Shown here in pieces: positions 23,531-32,652 of a stretch of DNA of 61,042 nt (its first letter is position 1; each line of letters starts with the position of its first letter). The translations under genes were made by a program, and so were the position numbers. This stretch comes from JACTMI01 sp964618415. Its GTDB lineage: Bacteria > Acidobacteriota > Thermoanaerobaculia > Multivoradales > JAGPDF01. The stretch spans positions 1-61,042 of the forward strand of contig CAZUAT010000008.1 of the NCBI GenBank assembly GCA_964618415.1, written 5' to 3'. The notes under the pieces are model-generated. The model did no database searches, was not told the origin of the DNA, and saw only the letters and a program-made list of their open reading frames with translations.

Positions 23531-24757
23531 GTGCCGACCGACGCCGTGCCGCTGCTGCTGTTCGGCGCCACCTATCTGCTGCTCGCCATCGGTCGCATCC
23601 CCGGACTGGCGCTCGACCGCACCGGTTTCGCGCTTCTGGGCGCCGTCGCCTTCCTCGCCAGCGGCCGCCTGAGCCTCGAGCAAGCCGTCGAAGCCGTCGA
23701 CGCGCCGACGCTCGTGGTGCTGTTCGGCATGATGCTGCTCTCGGCGCAGTACCACCAGTCGGGGCTCTACGGCGTCATCGGTCGGCGCCTGGCCGGCGCA
23801 GGTGGCGAGCGGCGCGTGGTCGGCGTCGTGCTGGTAGTCGCCGCGCTGCTCGCTGCGGTGCTGACCAACGACGTGATCTGCCTGGCGCTCGCCCCGGTGA
23901 TCGCCCGGGCACTGCTCGCCGCGCGCCGCGACCCCGTGCCGGCGCTGCTGGCGCTGGCCATCGGCACCAACCTCGGCAGCGCGCTGACCCCAATCGGGAA
24001 CCCGCAGAACATCCTGATCGCGCAGAGCCTCGACCTGGCCTTCCTGCCGTTCGTCGCGGTCTGCGCCGCGCCGGTGGCGCTGTCGACCGCCTTCGCCGCC
24101 TGGCTGCTGGGGCGCCGATCGCAGCGCGCGGGTGCTGTGGGTCACCCACCGCTGGGACCGATCGACGAGCCGCCGACGCCCCTGGAACGCCGCGAAGCGG
24201 CCAAGGCGATCGTGCTCACCGTGGCCGCGATTGCGCTGTTTCTCTCGCCCGTGCCGGCCTACCTGACGGCCTGCACCATCGGCGGCGTCGTGCTGACCAG
24301 CCGCCGGATGCACACCCGGACCATGCTCGGCCTGGTCGACTGGCAGATGCTGGCGCTGTTCGTCGCCCTGTTCGCGGTCACGCGCGGGCTCGAGCTGTCC
24401 GGCTGGATCGAGGCCGGCCGCCAGGCACTCGCGGCAGCGAGCCTGGAGCTCGACGGACGCGGCACGGTACTGGTGATCACTGCGGCCCTCGGCAATCTGG
24501 TCGGCAACGTCCCGGCGGTGATGATGCTGCTGCCGTTCGTCGAGGCCAGCGAGCCGATCGGCTGGACCCTCGCGCTGGCGTCGAGCTTCGCCGGCAACGC
24601 CGTGCTCTACGGCTCGATCGCCAATCTGATCGTCGTCGAACAGGCCGACCGGCTGGGAGTGCGAATCGGCTTCCGGCGCCATCTCGCGGCCGGCCTGCCG
24701 GTAACGCTGGTCTCGCTCGCTGCGGCGGCGCTGACGCTGGCGCTGATCGCCGGCTGA
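23531..24757 (+). CDS. ArsB/NhaD/CitMHS-type ion permease
   Basis: A 408-aa membrane protein of the ion-transporter superfamily. It has two similar halves with the family re-entrant motifs LTNDVICLALAPV and GTNLGSALTPIGNPQN in the first, and GNLVGNVPAVMMLLPF plus SSFAGNAVLYGSIANLIV in the second. Relatives move arsenite, sodium/protons, citrate or silicate; the substrate is not resolved here, and no ars genes are nearby. The GTG start at 23531 fits both the leaderless promoter and the family N terminus. It ends 28 nt from the convergent Nudix gene. Confidence 0.83.
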   Translation: MPTDAVPLLLFGATYLLLAIGRIPGLALDRTGFALLGAVAFLASGRLSLEQAVEAVDAPTLVVLFGMMLLSAQYHQSGLYGVIGRRLAGAGGERRVVGVVLVVAALLAAVLTNDVICLALAPVIARALLAARRDPVPALLALAIGTNLGSALTPIGNPQNILIAQSLDLAFLPFVAVCAAPVALSTAFAAWLLGRRSQRAGAVGHPPLGPIDEPPTPLERREAAKAIVLTVAAIALFLSPVPAYLTACTIGGVVLTSRRMHTRTMLGLVDWQMLALFVALFAVTRGLELSGWIEAGRQALAAASLELDGRGTVLVITAALGNLVGNVPAVMMLLPFVEASEPIGWTLALASSFAGNAVLYGSIANLIVVEQADRLGVRIGFRRHLAAGLPVTLVSLAAAALTLALIAG

Positions 24758-24785
24758 ACGGCCCGATCCAGGCGCCGGACGCCGC

Positions 24786-25397
24786 TCACTCCCCCATCTC
24801 GCTCGGGATGCCGAGGCGATGCAGGAGATTCTGGAGGATGCGGGCCGTCAGCCCCCAGATCAGGTGCCGCCCGACGTGGTAGATCCGCAGCGTGCGGCGC
24901 CTGCCGTTGATCACCACGTCGCGATCCTCGACCAAGCGGGGATTGGCGAGCGCCGAGATCGGGATCGCAAACACCTCGTCGATCTCGTCCGGGCTGGGCA
25001 CGAACTCGAATCCCCGTGGGATGGCGCCCACGCAAGGCACGATCCGGAAGCCGGCCGGCGAACCGACCTCGTCGAGCTGGCCGAGTCGCAGAACGGTCCT
25101 CGCCGGCAGGCCGATCTCCTCCTCACTCTCGCGCAGCGCCGCCTCCCAGAGGTCTTCTCCGGTCTCGCGGCCGCCACCCGGAAACGCGATCTGTCCGCGG
25201 TGGTGCTGCAGCTGTTCCGAGCGCCGGGTGAGCACCGTCCACAGTTCGCCGGCGTCCACGTAGAGCGGCACCAGGACGGCCGCCTGTCGGGAGTCGGAGA
25301 CCGGCAGCCGGGTCGGCGGGGGTGCGTCGAGGCGGGCGCGCAGCTCGTGAATCCAGCTCTGCCACGCGCTTCCCGTCTCCGGTGGCCGACCGCTCAC
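24786..25397 (-). CDS. CoA pyrophosphatase-type Nudix hydrolase
   Basis: A 203-aa Nudix enzyme. The Nudix box is intact at G75-L97 (E81, R89, E90, E93, E94). It is preceded by the extension of the CoA-diphosphatase group, LTRRSEQLQHHRGQIAFPGG, which points to hydrolysis of CoA or oxidised CoA to phosphopantetheine and ADP (NudL/Nudt7 type). The start is a GTG that overlaps the stop of the upstream membrane-protein gene by 4 nt (25394-25397), making it the last gene of the glycosyltransferase operon. Confidence 0.88.
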   Translation of the reverse strand: MSGRPPETGSAWQSWIHELRARLDAPPPTRLPVSDSRQAAVLVPLYVDAGELWTVLTRRSEQLQHHRGQIAFPGGGRETGEDLWEAALRESEEEIGLPARTVLRLGQLDEVGSPAGFRIVPCVGAIPRGFEFVPSPDEIDEVFAIPISALANPRLVEDRDVVINGRRRTLRIYHVGRHLIWGLTARILQNLLHRLGIPSEMGE

Positions 25398-27016
25398 GGC
25401 ACGCCCCCGCCGATCGGCCGGGCGAGCGACAGGTCGAGCGGCACCGGAGCGACGGGCGCCTCTCCGCTGCCGCCGTCGAGGCCCAGCGTCACGAAGTAGA
25501 TCGACGCGCCGCGCGGGCTGCGCCAGGTGGGATGACGGCGGTCCGGCGCCGCCAGGTCGACATCGAGCGCCAGCTCACCGCTCGGGCGCGCCAGCAGATC
25601 TCCGGCGGTCCCCCCTGCGACGTCGATCGCTGCGGGAGCCGCAGCGCCGAACTCCAGCCGCAGCGAGGAGAGTTCGGCGCCGCTCTCGATGATCAGCGGC
25701 ACGCGCGCGGCGGTGAGCCGCAGGGTGCCGTCGGCGGCGCCGAATGCGGCCGCGAGCGGCGCTGAGAGCACGATCCCGCTGCCACGATCGAGCACCACGC
25801 GCCCGGCGATCTCGCGTTCCGTCGTTTCCACCGGCAGCCAGGCGCGGACCCGATCGGCTTCACGCAGAACCGGTCGTTCGGCGAGCCCGATCCGCTCGAG
25901 GGTGAGCGGCGCCAGCAACAGCAACGAACCGAGCGCCGCGACGACCGGTGCGGGACCGGCCAGTCGCGCCGGCATGGCGATCAGCAGGACCGCAGCGGGC
26001 AGGAACCAGGCGTTGCCCGCGCCGCCCGACGGTCCAGCGACGTCGAACGGCGACGTGATCAGCTGCAGCACGAGTCCCGCCGCCACCGCCCAGGGGATCC
26101 ACCGCCGGCCGGCGTCGCGGTCCGGCGTGTCGAAGGCGGCGAGCAGAGGCAGGAACAGGGTCAGCACGCCGACGTGTCGCCCGATCAGCAGCGCCAGGCC
26201 GCTCCACCCCAGCAGCCGCAGGTCGTACCAGAACTCGAGCGGCGCCCAGAAGGTGCCGGTCAGCAGTGCCGCCGCCGCCAGCAGGAGTGCAGCGCCAGCG
26301 AGCAACGCCAATCCGCGCGACAGGCGGCGGCCGCGCGGCGCTGCCGCGAACAACGGCGCTGCCAGGGGCAGCAAGGAGGGTCCGGCGAGCAGCGCCAGCC
26401 CCATTCCGGCGCCGGCCACCGGCCAGCGCCAGAGGCCGACCCGCTCGTCCAGTTCGCCCCCGTACACCTGGCCCGGCTCGACGTCCGCCCCGGTGCGGCG
26501 GCCCCACAGCGCCGCCGCGGCGATCGCCATACCCAACGCGCCCAGCAGCTCCGGGGAGAGCGCGAGGGCGGCGAGCGGCAGCGCGGTGGCCCCGACCGCG
26601 ATCAGGGTCCAGCGTTCGGCGCTTGCGCTGCCGAGGCGCGGGCGCGTGGCGCGGATCATCAGCAGGCCGATCGCGACAACGAACGCGGCCTGCAGAGCGA
26701 ACAGGCCGTGCCAGCCGGCCAGCCGCCGCACCGCGGCCGCGCCGGCGGTCCACAGCCGCTGCGGCCGCGCGATCACCGGCTGCCCGTCCCGCCGCGCGTC
26801 GACGCCTTGCGGCGGCGCGCCGAACTGTGAGGCGAACGCAGCCGTCGCGTCGGCCTCGGGAAGCGCGCGGCTTTCCACCGCCAGCCAGAGCGTGCTCTGC
26901 CGGCCGTCGTCCGGCCGTCGCCCGGGCGCCACGAACAGCGCCAGGGCGAGTAGCGCCACCGCCGCCGTCAGCAGGCCGAGCCGCGGGGCACCGAGCGGAC
27001 CGGATCCGGATCTCAT
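25394..27016 (-). CDS. Polytopic membrane protein of unknown function
   Basis: A 540-aa protein I do not recognise. The first 30 residues hold one helix, followed by about 70 extracytoplasmic residues, roughly ten further hydrophobic segments to about residue 400, and a C-terminal soluble beta-rich domain of about 130 residues (VVLDRGSGIVLSAPL, ASIYFVTLGLDGG). The layout recalls GT-C glycosyltransferases, but no DxD-type motif is in the expected first loop. ATG 27016 has GAGGAG 9 nt upstream and lies 13 nt after the glycosyltransferase stop; the longer frame would overlap it. Possibly a partner of the glycosyltransferase. Confidence 0.65.
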   Translation of the reverse strand: MRSGSGPLGAPRLGLLTAAVALLALALFVAPGRRPDDGRQSTLWLAVESRALPEADATAAFASQFGAPPQGVDARRDGQPVIARPQRLWTAGAAAVRRLAGWHGLFALQAAFVVAIGLLMIRATRPRLGSASAERWTLIAVGATALPLAALALSPELLGALGMAIAAAALWGRRTGADVEPGQVYGGELDERVGLWRWPVAGAGMGLALLAGPSLLPLAAPLFAAAPRGRRLSRGLALLAGAALLLAAAALLTGTFWAPLEFWYDLRLLGWSGLALLIGRHVGVLTLFLPLLAAFDTPDRDAGRRWIPWAVAAGLVLQLITSPFDVAGPSGGAGNAWFLPAAVLLIAMPARLAGPAPVVAALGSLLLLAPLTLERIGLAERPVLREADRVRAWLPVETTEREIAGRVVLDRGSGIVLSAPLAAAFGAADGTLRLTAARVPLIIESGAELSSLRLEFGAAAPAAIDVAGGTAGDLLARPSGELALDVDLAAPDRRHPTWRSPRGASIYFVTLGLDGGSGEAPVAPVPLDLSLARPIGGGVP

Positions 27017-27029
27017 CGCACGGCTCTCC

Positions 27030-28634
27030 TCATTCGCCCGGATCGGCACCGGCGAGGCCGATCTCGACCTCCCATCGACCGAACGGAAACGGTCCGTCTT
27101 CGAGCAGCACGGTCGGCTTGACGAGGAACCGGGCCGCGGCCCTCGGTCGCCGTACCTCGATCGAGTACCGGCGCGACTGCCCGGGGTCGAGCGGGGCCGG
27201 AAGCGCCAGCCAGGGACGACTCGACCAGAGGTCGCGACCGCCCTCCCAGAGCTGCACTTCGAACATCACTCCGCCCGGCGCGACGTGGCTGGGCAGCCAG
27301 CGGTGCGGGCTGGTGTTGTGCACCGTGATGTCGAGCCGCCGACGCTCCCCGTGCGTCCAGCCCCGGAATCCGTCGATGCGCAGGTCGCCCTGCCCCTTCG
27401 GATACAGGGTCGAGGTCACCGGCGGCGGCACCGGCACCCGATCACCGGGCGGCCGCAGGACCGCCAGCTCCTCGATCGCCGCCACCATCGCCGCCGCGCT
27501 CGCCTCCGGCGCGTGGCGTTCGGCCACGTAGCGCCGGGCCGCCTCACCCATCCTCCGGAGAGCGGCGCGATCCCGGTGCAGCCGCCCGGCCAGCACGCGG
27601 GCCAGCTGTTCGTCCTCGTCGTCTCCCAGCGCCACATGCAGCGCGATCGACTCGGGCAGGGCGCCGAACTCGGCGTAGTCGGACACGATCACCGGGCGAC
27701 CGACGGCCAGGATGCGCAGCAGCGAGGCGGACGTCTCGCCGGCAGTCGGATAGCGCAGGTTGAGACAGAGGTCGGTTGCCGAGATCGCGGCCTCCATCTC
27801 GTCGAACGGCAGGAAGCCGGTGACGTGTACCCGGTCGGCTACCCCCAGCTCGGCCGCCAGCTCGCGATACTTCGCGTAGGGCGACAGCTCGCCGGCGATC
27901 AGCAGGTGGACATCCTCGAGCCCGGCGTGCGCCAGGGCCCGGATCGCCACGTCGGTGCGCTTGATCGGGGTCTGGAAGCCGAACGAACCGAGCAGCGGAG
28001 CGTCCGGGTCGATGCCGTGCCGGCGCCGGAACGCTGTTCCGGCCTCGCCGGAGGCCGCCTCGGGCAGCGGGATGGCCATCGGGACGACCCGCACCGCCAG
28101 TTCCTCATCGTCCTCGGCAAGCACTCCGGCGGACCAGTCGCCATGCACGATGATCCCATGCTGCCGGCGCACCAGCGTCCGGTGCGCCGGCAGCTGAAAC
28201 TGAGCGCTGGTGCCGAAAGCACCCCAGTAGACCGGCCGGGCTGCGACGCGGCCGATCCATCCGTGGTCACGCTCGAGCTGCTCGGCATACGCGGGATAGT
28301 CCTGGCGGCCGACCGTGCGGTCGAGCAGGAAGTGGTGCAGGACGAGGTCGTGCAGCACCATCACTCCGGGTCGCTCGAGCGCCAGCTCCCGGATCGCCTC
28401 GTGATATCGGTTGTTGCCCATGTGGTAGAGCGGCAGCCGGCCGCTCTCGCCGGCACGGGCGGCGGGCTCCGGCTGCCAGCGCCGCTCCACCTCGGGCGCC
28501 ACCGGCTGGTCCGGCAGCCGCAATACCCGGACATCCGCGCGGGCGGCCAGGTGCGGCAGCAGATCGATTGAGTAATCGGAGATCCCCGACCGGACCGGCG
28601 GCAGGGGCGAGAGGTAGTCCACCCGGAGCGTCAC
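27030..28634 (-). CDS. GT4-type glycosyltransferase with C-terminal domain
   Basis: A 534-aa GT-B fold enzyme. The N-terminal half has the donor/acceptor loop PLPPVRSGISDYS (about 10-22). The C-terminal Rossmann half has GSFGFQTPIKRTDVAIRAL, VHVTGFLPFDEMEAAISATDLCLNLRYPTAGETSASLLRILAVGRPVIVS, with the GT4 E-x7-E-like acidic residues around GETSASLLRIL. Residues about 410-530 form an extra beta-rich domain (MFEVQLWEGG, RRYSIEVRRP) that ordinary GT4 enzymes lack. The GTG start at 28634 is 9 nt from a TAGAAT -10. First gene of the operon with the membrane protein and the Nudix enzyme. Confidence 0.85.
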   Translation of the reverse strand: MTLRVDYLSPLPPVRSGISDYSIDLLPHLAARADVRVLRLPDQPVAPEVERRWQPEPAARAGESGRLPLYHMGNNRYHEAIRELALERPGVMVLHDLVLHHFLLDRTVGRQDYPAYAEQLERDHGWIGRVAARPVYWGAFGTSAQFQLPAHRTLVRRQHGIIVHGDWSAGVLAEDDEELAVRVVPMAIPLPEAASGEAGTAFRRRHGIDPDAPLLGSFGFQTPIKRTDVAIRALAHAGLEDVHLLIAGELSPYAKYRELAAELGVADRVHVTGFLPFDEMEAAISATDLCLNLRYPTAGETSASLLRILAVGRPVIVSDYAEFGALPESIALHVALGDDEDEQLARVLAGRLHRDRAALRRMGEAARRYVAERHAPEASAAAMVAAIEELAVLRPPGDRVPVPPPVTSTLYPKGQGDLRIDGFRGWTHGERRRLDITVHNTSPHRWLPSHVAPGGVMFEVQLWEGGRDLWSSRPWLALPAPLDPGQSRRYSIEVRRPRAAARFLVKPTVLLEDGPFPFGRWEVEIGLAGADPGE

Positions 28635-28643
28635 GCGACGACG

Positions 28644-28649
28644 ATTCTA
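28644..28649 (-). promoter_or_regulatory. -10 TAGAAT of the glycosyltransferase operon
   Basis: TAGAAT on the minus strand, 9 nt before the GTG at 28634, with no Shine-Dalgarno between; probably leaderless. Confidence 0.45.
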
Positions 28650-28687
28650 TGCGCCGCGCCCGGCGCTCGGACCGGCCGGGGACTGGA

Positions 28688-28963
28688 TCAGGACTCCGAC
28701 GCGGCGTCCGGGCCGTCGGCACCGACGCCCGCCGCGACGGCGGCCTCGTCGCCGTCCGACTCGCCGGCTTCGGCGTCGGTGATGGGCAGGCCATCCGGAC
28801 CGACGTCGGCGAAGATCGGGTTGCCGTACTCGTCGACCCCAACCACGACCTCGGTGATGCCCGCGTCCTTGCGCTCCTGGCGGCGCGCGGCCTTCTCTTC
28901 CTTCTTCTGACGCTTCGCCAGCTCGCGCTGGCGCTTATTGAAGCCGTAGTTCTGCCTGGCCAT
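28688..28963 (-). CDS. Small basic-head/acidic-tail protein
   Basis: A 91-aa protein with a strongly basic helical N terminus (FNKRQRELAKRQKKEEKAARR, about residues 8-28), a short middle with VDEYGNPIFADV, and an acidic Ala/Asp/Glu tail. Short proteins starting with this KRQRE-KK-EEK pattern recur in many Gram-negative genomes, without known function. Binding to RNA, ribosomes or DNA is plausible from charge alone. The ATG at 28963 is preceded by GGGGGTGAGG. It lies downstream of the kinase gene and may be co-transcribed with it. Confidence 0.7.
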   Translation of the reverse strand: MARQNYGFNKRQRELAKRQKKEEKAARRQERKDAGITEVVVGVDEYGNPIFADVGPDGLPITDAEAGESDGDEAAVAAGVGADGPDAASES

Positions 28964-29027
28964 CCTCACCCCCGGGTACGCAACATGATCGATCGAGAGC
29001 GGGCGGGGCCAAACGACGGTGGGTTCG

Positions 29028-31922
29028 CTACGCGCCTCTTCGATCCTGCGAAGGCGCCACTCTATCATCCGGGGCCCCCGGCGCCCCGGCCGGCGCCCCC
29101 GCGGGCGATGGCGCGCCGGCGTGCCAGATGGCGCCCAGCGGCACCGCCGGGCGGCCGGACGTGAGCCAGACCGCCTCGCGATGATGCGGGTGATCTGCCG
29201 GCAGGCGCTCGCGCAGCAGCGCCGCGCCGCTTTGCACGAGCGACTCGCCGTCGAGGTCGCCGACCGCGCGTCGGCCGGCCCCCAGCCAGAGCGCGGCGCG
29301 GGCGGTTCGCAGGCTCGACTCGCCCATCGCCTCGCGGTAGAGCCGGTGCGCCTCGGCGAGCAGCGGCTCGGCCTCGGGCGCGCGTCCGGTAGCGAGCAGC
29401 AGGCGCCCCAGTTCGAGACAGGCTGTGCCGATGCGGGGGTGATCGGCCTCGAGCACTCGGCGCGCGATCCCGACGGCCTCGCGGTAGGCCGCCTCGGCCG
29501 CCGCGAGGTCGCCGAGCCCTTCTCGCGCCAACCCGCGCACGACCCGATTGCGGCTTCCGTAGCGGGTCTCGAGCCCGACCGTCGCCGCTTCGATCTGCGC
29601 CGCGCGGCGGGAGAGACGTTCGCTCGCGGCGAAGTTGCCGCGCAGTGCCTCGTTTTCGGCGATGTTCTCGGCCACGATGGCCACGCCGAGGTGACCCTCT
29701 CCAAAGGTCTGCTCGTAACTGCGCATCGCCGCGCCGAACGCCTCGACCGCGCCGGCGAGGTCGCCACGCGTCTCGCGCAGCATCCCCAGGTCGTTGAGCA
29801 CCTGGGCCACCAGGGTGTGATGGTCGCCGAACAGGCGCCGCCGCAGCTCGAGCGCCGCGGTCAGCACCGGCTCGGCCTCCGCCAGCCGCCCGCGGCGCAC
29901 CAGCAGGCTGGCGAGAGCGCGCTGGGCCGACGCGAGATCCGGATGATTGGCGCCGTGGGCCGCCTGCATCCGTTGCACGCCTGCCCGCAGGTGCGGCTCG
30001 CTCTCCTCGAAGCGGCCGAGATCCTCCAGGGCGTCGCCGAGGTTGATCTCGACCTGGGCGAGCAAGTGCAGGTCTTCGGCGGCAAACCGGGTGGCGAGCT
30101 GGTGGGCGCGACGCAGCAGACTCTCGGCCGCCGCCGCGTCGCCGCGCTGCTTGAGGGCGACGGCGAGATCATTGGTCAGGCGCGCCACGGCGAGGCTCTC
30201 CTCGCCATCGGCGCGCGCGCGAATCGCCAGGGCCTCGCGCAGCAGCCGCTCTGCCTCGTCGGTCTGCGCCTGGGTGAGGCGGATCTCGGCCAGCGACTGG
30301 CGCAGGTCGGCGCCTTGGGCTCCGTCGCCGTGACCGCTCTGCCCGGCGAGCTGCAGAGCCTCCTCGAGCATCGACGCCCCTTGGTCGACCGAGCCGAGCG
30401 TGGCGTGCACCGAACCGAGCACGCTGAGCATCCGGGCGCGCACATCGGGTGTCAGGTCGGCATCGCGGACGCGCCGGGCGCCACGTTCGAGCAGTTCGCG
30501 AGCCGAGATCTCCTCACCACGCGCCTCGGCCGGGTCGCTCGACTCGAACAGGGCCAGCAGGAAGTCGGTCACCTGACGGGCCTGCGTCGCCTCGCGGTGG
30601 GCGCGGTCGCGCTCGACCGCCGTGGCGCGCACCTGCAGCGCGAGGGCAGCGACGAGGCCGATCAGGCCGGCCGCCGCCAGTGCAGTGAGCGCGACGGCGG
30701 CGCGATGGCGCCGCACGAACTTGCCGATCCGCTCGCGCCGCGTGGCCGGCCGAGCGACGATCGGGCGGCCGGCGCGCCAGCGCCGCAGGTCATCGGCCAG
30801 CGCCGCCGCCGAGGGGTAGCGCCCCGCCGGATCCTTGCGCAGCGCGCACGCGACGATGGTGTCGAGGTCGCCGCGCAGCACCTGGGCCAGCCTGCCGGGC
30901 GGCAGAGGCGGCGCACCTGCGTGCGGGGCGGTCGCAACGACCGACGGCATGGTCGGCTCCTGTTCGCAGACCACCCGCTCGATCTCGGCTGCGCTGCGGC
31001 TGCCGAAGCGGAACGGTCGCCGGCCGGTGAGCAGTTCGTAGAGGACGAGCCCGAGCTGATAGACGTCGACCGCGGTGGTGATCTCGGCGCCGCGCAGCTG
31101 TTCGGGCGCCGCGTACTCGGGAGTCATGGGGAACAGGCCGGTGCGCGTCAGCGGCTCGGAGGCCGCGTGCGGGTCGGGTGCCAGCACGCGAGCAATGCCG
31201 AAGTCGAGCAGTTTGACCCGGCCCTCGCGGTCGACCAGCACGTTCGAAGGCTTGAGGTCGCGGTGCACGACGAAGCGGCGGTGGGCGTGGTCGACGGCGT
31301 CGCAGATATCGAGGAAGAGTCCGATGCGGCGGTCGAGGCTGGCCCGCTCGCGGGCGCACCAGGTCGCCAGGGTGGTGCCCTCGACGTACTCCATCACCAG
31401 GTACGGGTCGCCCGCCGCGTCGACGCCCGCGTCGAAGACCTGTGCGATGTGCGGGTGCGAGAGCGACGCCAGCACACGGCCTTCTGCGGCGAGCCGGCGG
31501 CCCAGCTCGGCGCGGTCGCCGGCCGCTGCGACGAGCTGCTTGATCGCCACCCGGCGTCCCAGCCGGTCATCGACCGGTTCGGCCAGCCAGACCCGGCTCA
31601 TGCCGCCGCGCCCGATCTCGCGCAGCAGGCGCCAGCCGCCGATCTGCTGGTCTCTGGAGTCGGACAGCGGACCTGCCGACAGCCCCGACGGCTCGGCGCG
31701 CAACGCCTCCCCGACCAGCGCCGCGACCCCCGAATCGAGGTAGTCCGGCACGTGCGCGTCGGCTGCCACCAGTGCCCGCACTTCGGCGAGCAGGTCTGCG
31801 GCGGCGCCGCACTCTGCGAGGAACGTCTCGCGCTGCTCGGACGGCCGCTCCAGGGCGGCTTCGAGCAGCCGGCCGACGGCCTCCCAGTCGTGCGGCGACG
31901 AAGATCCTGCGCGGCCGCTCAC
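29028..31922 (-). CDS. Ser/Thr protein kinase with TPR tail
   Basis: A 964-aa Hanks-type kinase. Residues 1-90 are a short N-terminal extension typical of sigma-linked acidobacterial kinases. The kinase domain (about 97-390) has G-loop IGRGGMSRV at 103-111, K128, HRDLKPSN (D222), DFG at 240-242 and APE at 272-274. The membrane helix is at about 407-429. The outer part (about 435-900) is made of tetratricopeptide repeats (EAERLLREAL, AEPLLAEAHRLY and similar). The start is a GTG overlapping the sigma-factor stop by 4 nt (31919-31922), so kinase and sigma factor are coupled and probably work in one signalling route. Confidence 0.92.
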   Translation of the reverse strand: MSGRAGSSSPHDWEAVGRLLEAALERPSEQRETFLAECGAAADLLAEVRALVAADAHVPDYLDSGVAALVGEALRAEPSGLSAGPLSDSRDQQIGGWRLLREIGRGGMSRVWLAEPVDDRLGRRVAIKQLVAAAGDRAELGRRLAAEGRVLASLSHPHIAQVFDAGVDAAGDPYLVMEYVEGTTLATWCARERASLDRRIGLFLDICDAVDHAHRRFVVHRDLKPSNVLVDREGRVKLLDFGIARVLAPDPHAASEPLTRTGLFPMTPEYAAPEQLRGAEITTAVDVYQLGLVLYELLTGRRPFRFGSRSAAEIERVVCEQEPTMPSVVATAPHAGAPPLPPGRLAQVLRGDLDTIVACALRKDPAGRYPSAAALADDLRRWRAGRPIVARPATRRERIGKFVRRHRAAVALTALAAAGLIGLVAALALQVRATAVERDRAHREATQARQVTDFLLALFESSDPAEARGEEISARELLERGARRVRDADLTPDVRARMLSVLGSVHATLGSVDQGASMLEEALQLAGQSGHGDGAQGADLRQSLAEIRLTQAQTDEAERLLREALAIRARADGEESLAVARLTNDLAVALKQRGDAAAAESLLRRAHQLATRFAAEDLHLLAQVEINLGDALEDLGRFEESEPHLRAGVQRMQAAHGANHPDLASAQRALASLLVRRGRLAEAEPVLTAALELRRRLFGDHHTLVAQVLNDLGMLRETRGDLAGAVEAFGAAMRSYEQTFGEGHLGVAIVAENIAENEALRGNFAASERLSRRAAQIEAATVGLETRYGSRNRVVRGLAREGLGDLAAAEAAYREAVGIARRVLEADHPRIGTACLELGRLLLATGRAPEAEPLLAEAHRLYREAMGESSLRTARAALWLGAGRRAVGDLDGESLVQSGAALLRERLPADHPHHREAVWLTSGRPAVPLGAIWHAGAPSPAGAPAGAPGAPDDRVAPSQDRRGA

Positions 31923-32509
31923 GTCGGCTGCAGCTCGCGGGCCAACCAGGCACGGGCGCGCCGCCACTCGCTGCTGACCGTCCTCACCGAGACGGCCAGC
32001 ACCTCGGCAATCTCCTCCTCTTTCATGCCGCCGAAGAACTTCATCTCGACCACCCGCCCGGCGCGCTCGGAGACGCTGGTGAGCCGGCCAAGCGCCTGGT
32101 CGAGGGCGAGCAGCGTCTCGCCGCGTGCCTCGACCGGCAGCCGGCCTTCGTCCAGGGAGAGCGGGGGCAGCGCCCCGCCCCGCTTGATGGCCTGGCGGCT
32201 GCGAAAGTGATCGACCAGGATCTGGCGCATGGCGCGCGCCGACAGCGACAGGAAATGGGCCCGGTCGCCGGCCTCTGGGTTGAGGCCGCCGCACAGCTTC
32301 AGATAGGTCTCGTGCACCAGCTCGGTCGTGTCGAGGCTGGCGTTGAAGTCGCGCGCCAGCTGGGCGCGTGCGATGCGGCGCAGTGGCTCGTAGAGGCGTC
32401 GAAAGAGCTGTTCTCGAGCCACCTCGTCGCCGCCGCGCGTTGCCGCGAGCAGCTGCGCGGTGTCCGGTCCGTGCAACGCGGCAAGGGCCTCTGGGTCGAA
32501 CTCGCTCAT
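31919..32509 (-). CDS. ECF sigma factor of the Acidobacteria type
   Basis: A 196-aa sigma-70-like factor. Region 2 is about residues 20-90 (LFRRLYEPLRRIARAQLA, TTELVHETYLKLCG) and region 4 about 130-190 (RAGRVVEMKFFGGMKEEEIAEVLAVSVRTVSSEWRRARAWL). The DHFRSRQAIKRGG segment is characteristic of the ECF group found with Ser/Thr kinases in Acidobacteria and Planctomycetes. The start at 32509 begins the natural N terminus MSEFDPEAL. A TATGAT -10 on the minus strand at 32585-32590 would give a leader of about 70 nt. No anti-sigma gene is adjacent; the kinase may take that role. Confidence 0.9.
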   Translation of the reverse strand: MSEFDPEALAALHGPDTAQLLAATRGGDEVAREQLFRRLYEPLRRIARAQLARDFNASLDTTELVHETYLKLCGGLNPEAGDRAHFLSLSARAMRQILVDHFRSRQAIKRGGALPPLSLDEGRLPVEARGETLLALDQALGRLTSVSERAGRVVEMKFFGGMKEEEIAEVLAVSVRTVSSEWRRARAWLARELQPT

Positions 32510-32652
32510 GGTCGCAGTCGCAATCCTGGCCGCGAAGAGATGCACGCCCAACGCACGACGCCACGGTCCCTCGGGTCGCGTTCGATCATACCCCCGGCAC
32601 CACCGCGGGCGGCTCCGAGCGCCGCGCCTCAGGGAGTGCGAGAATCGGCCTC

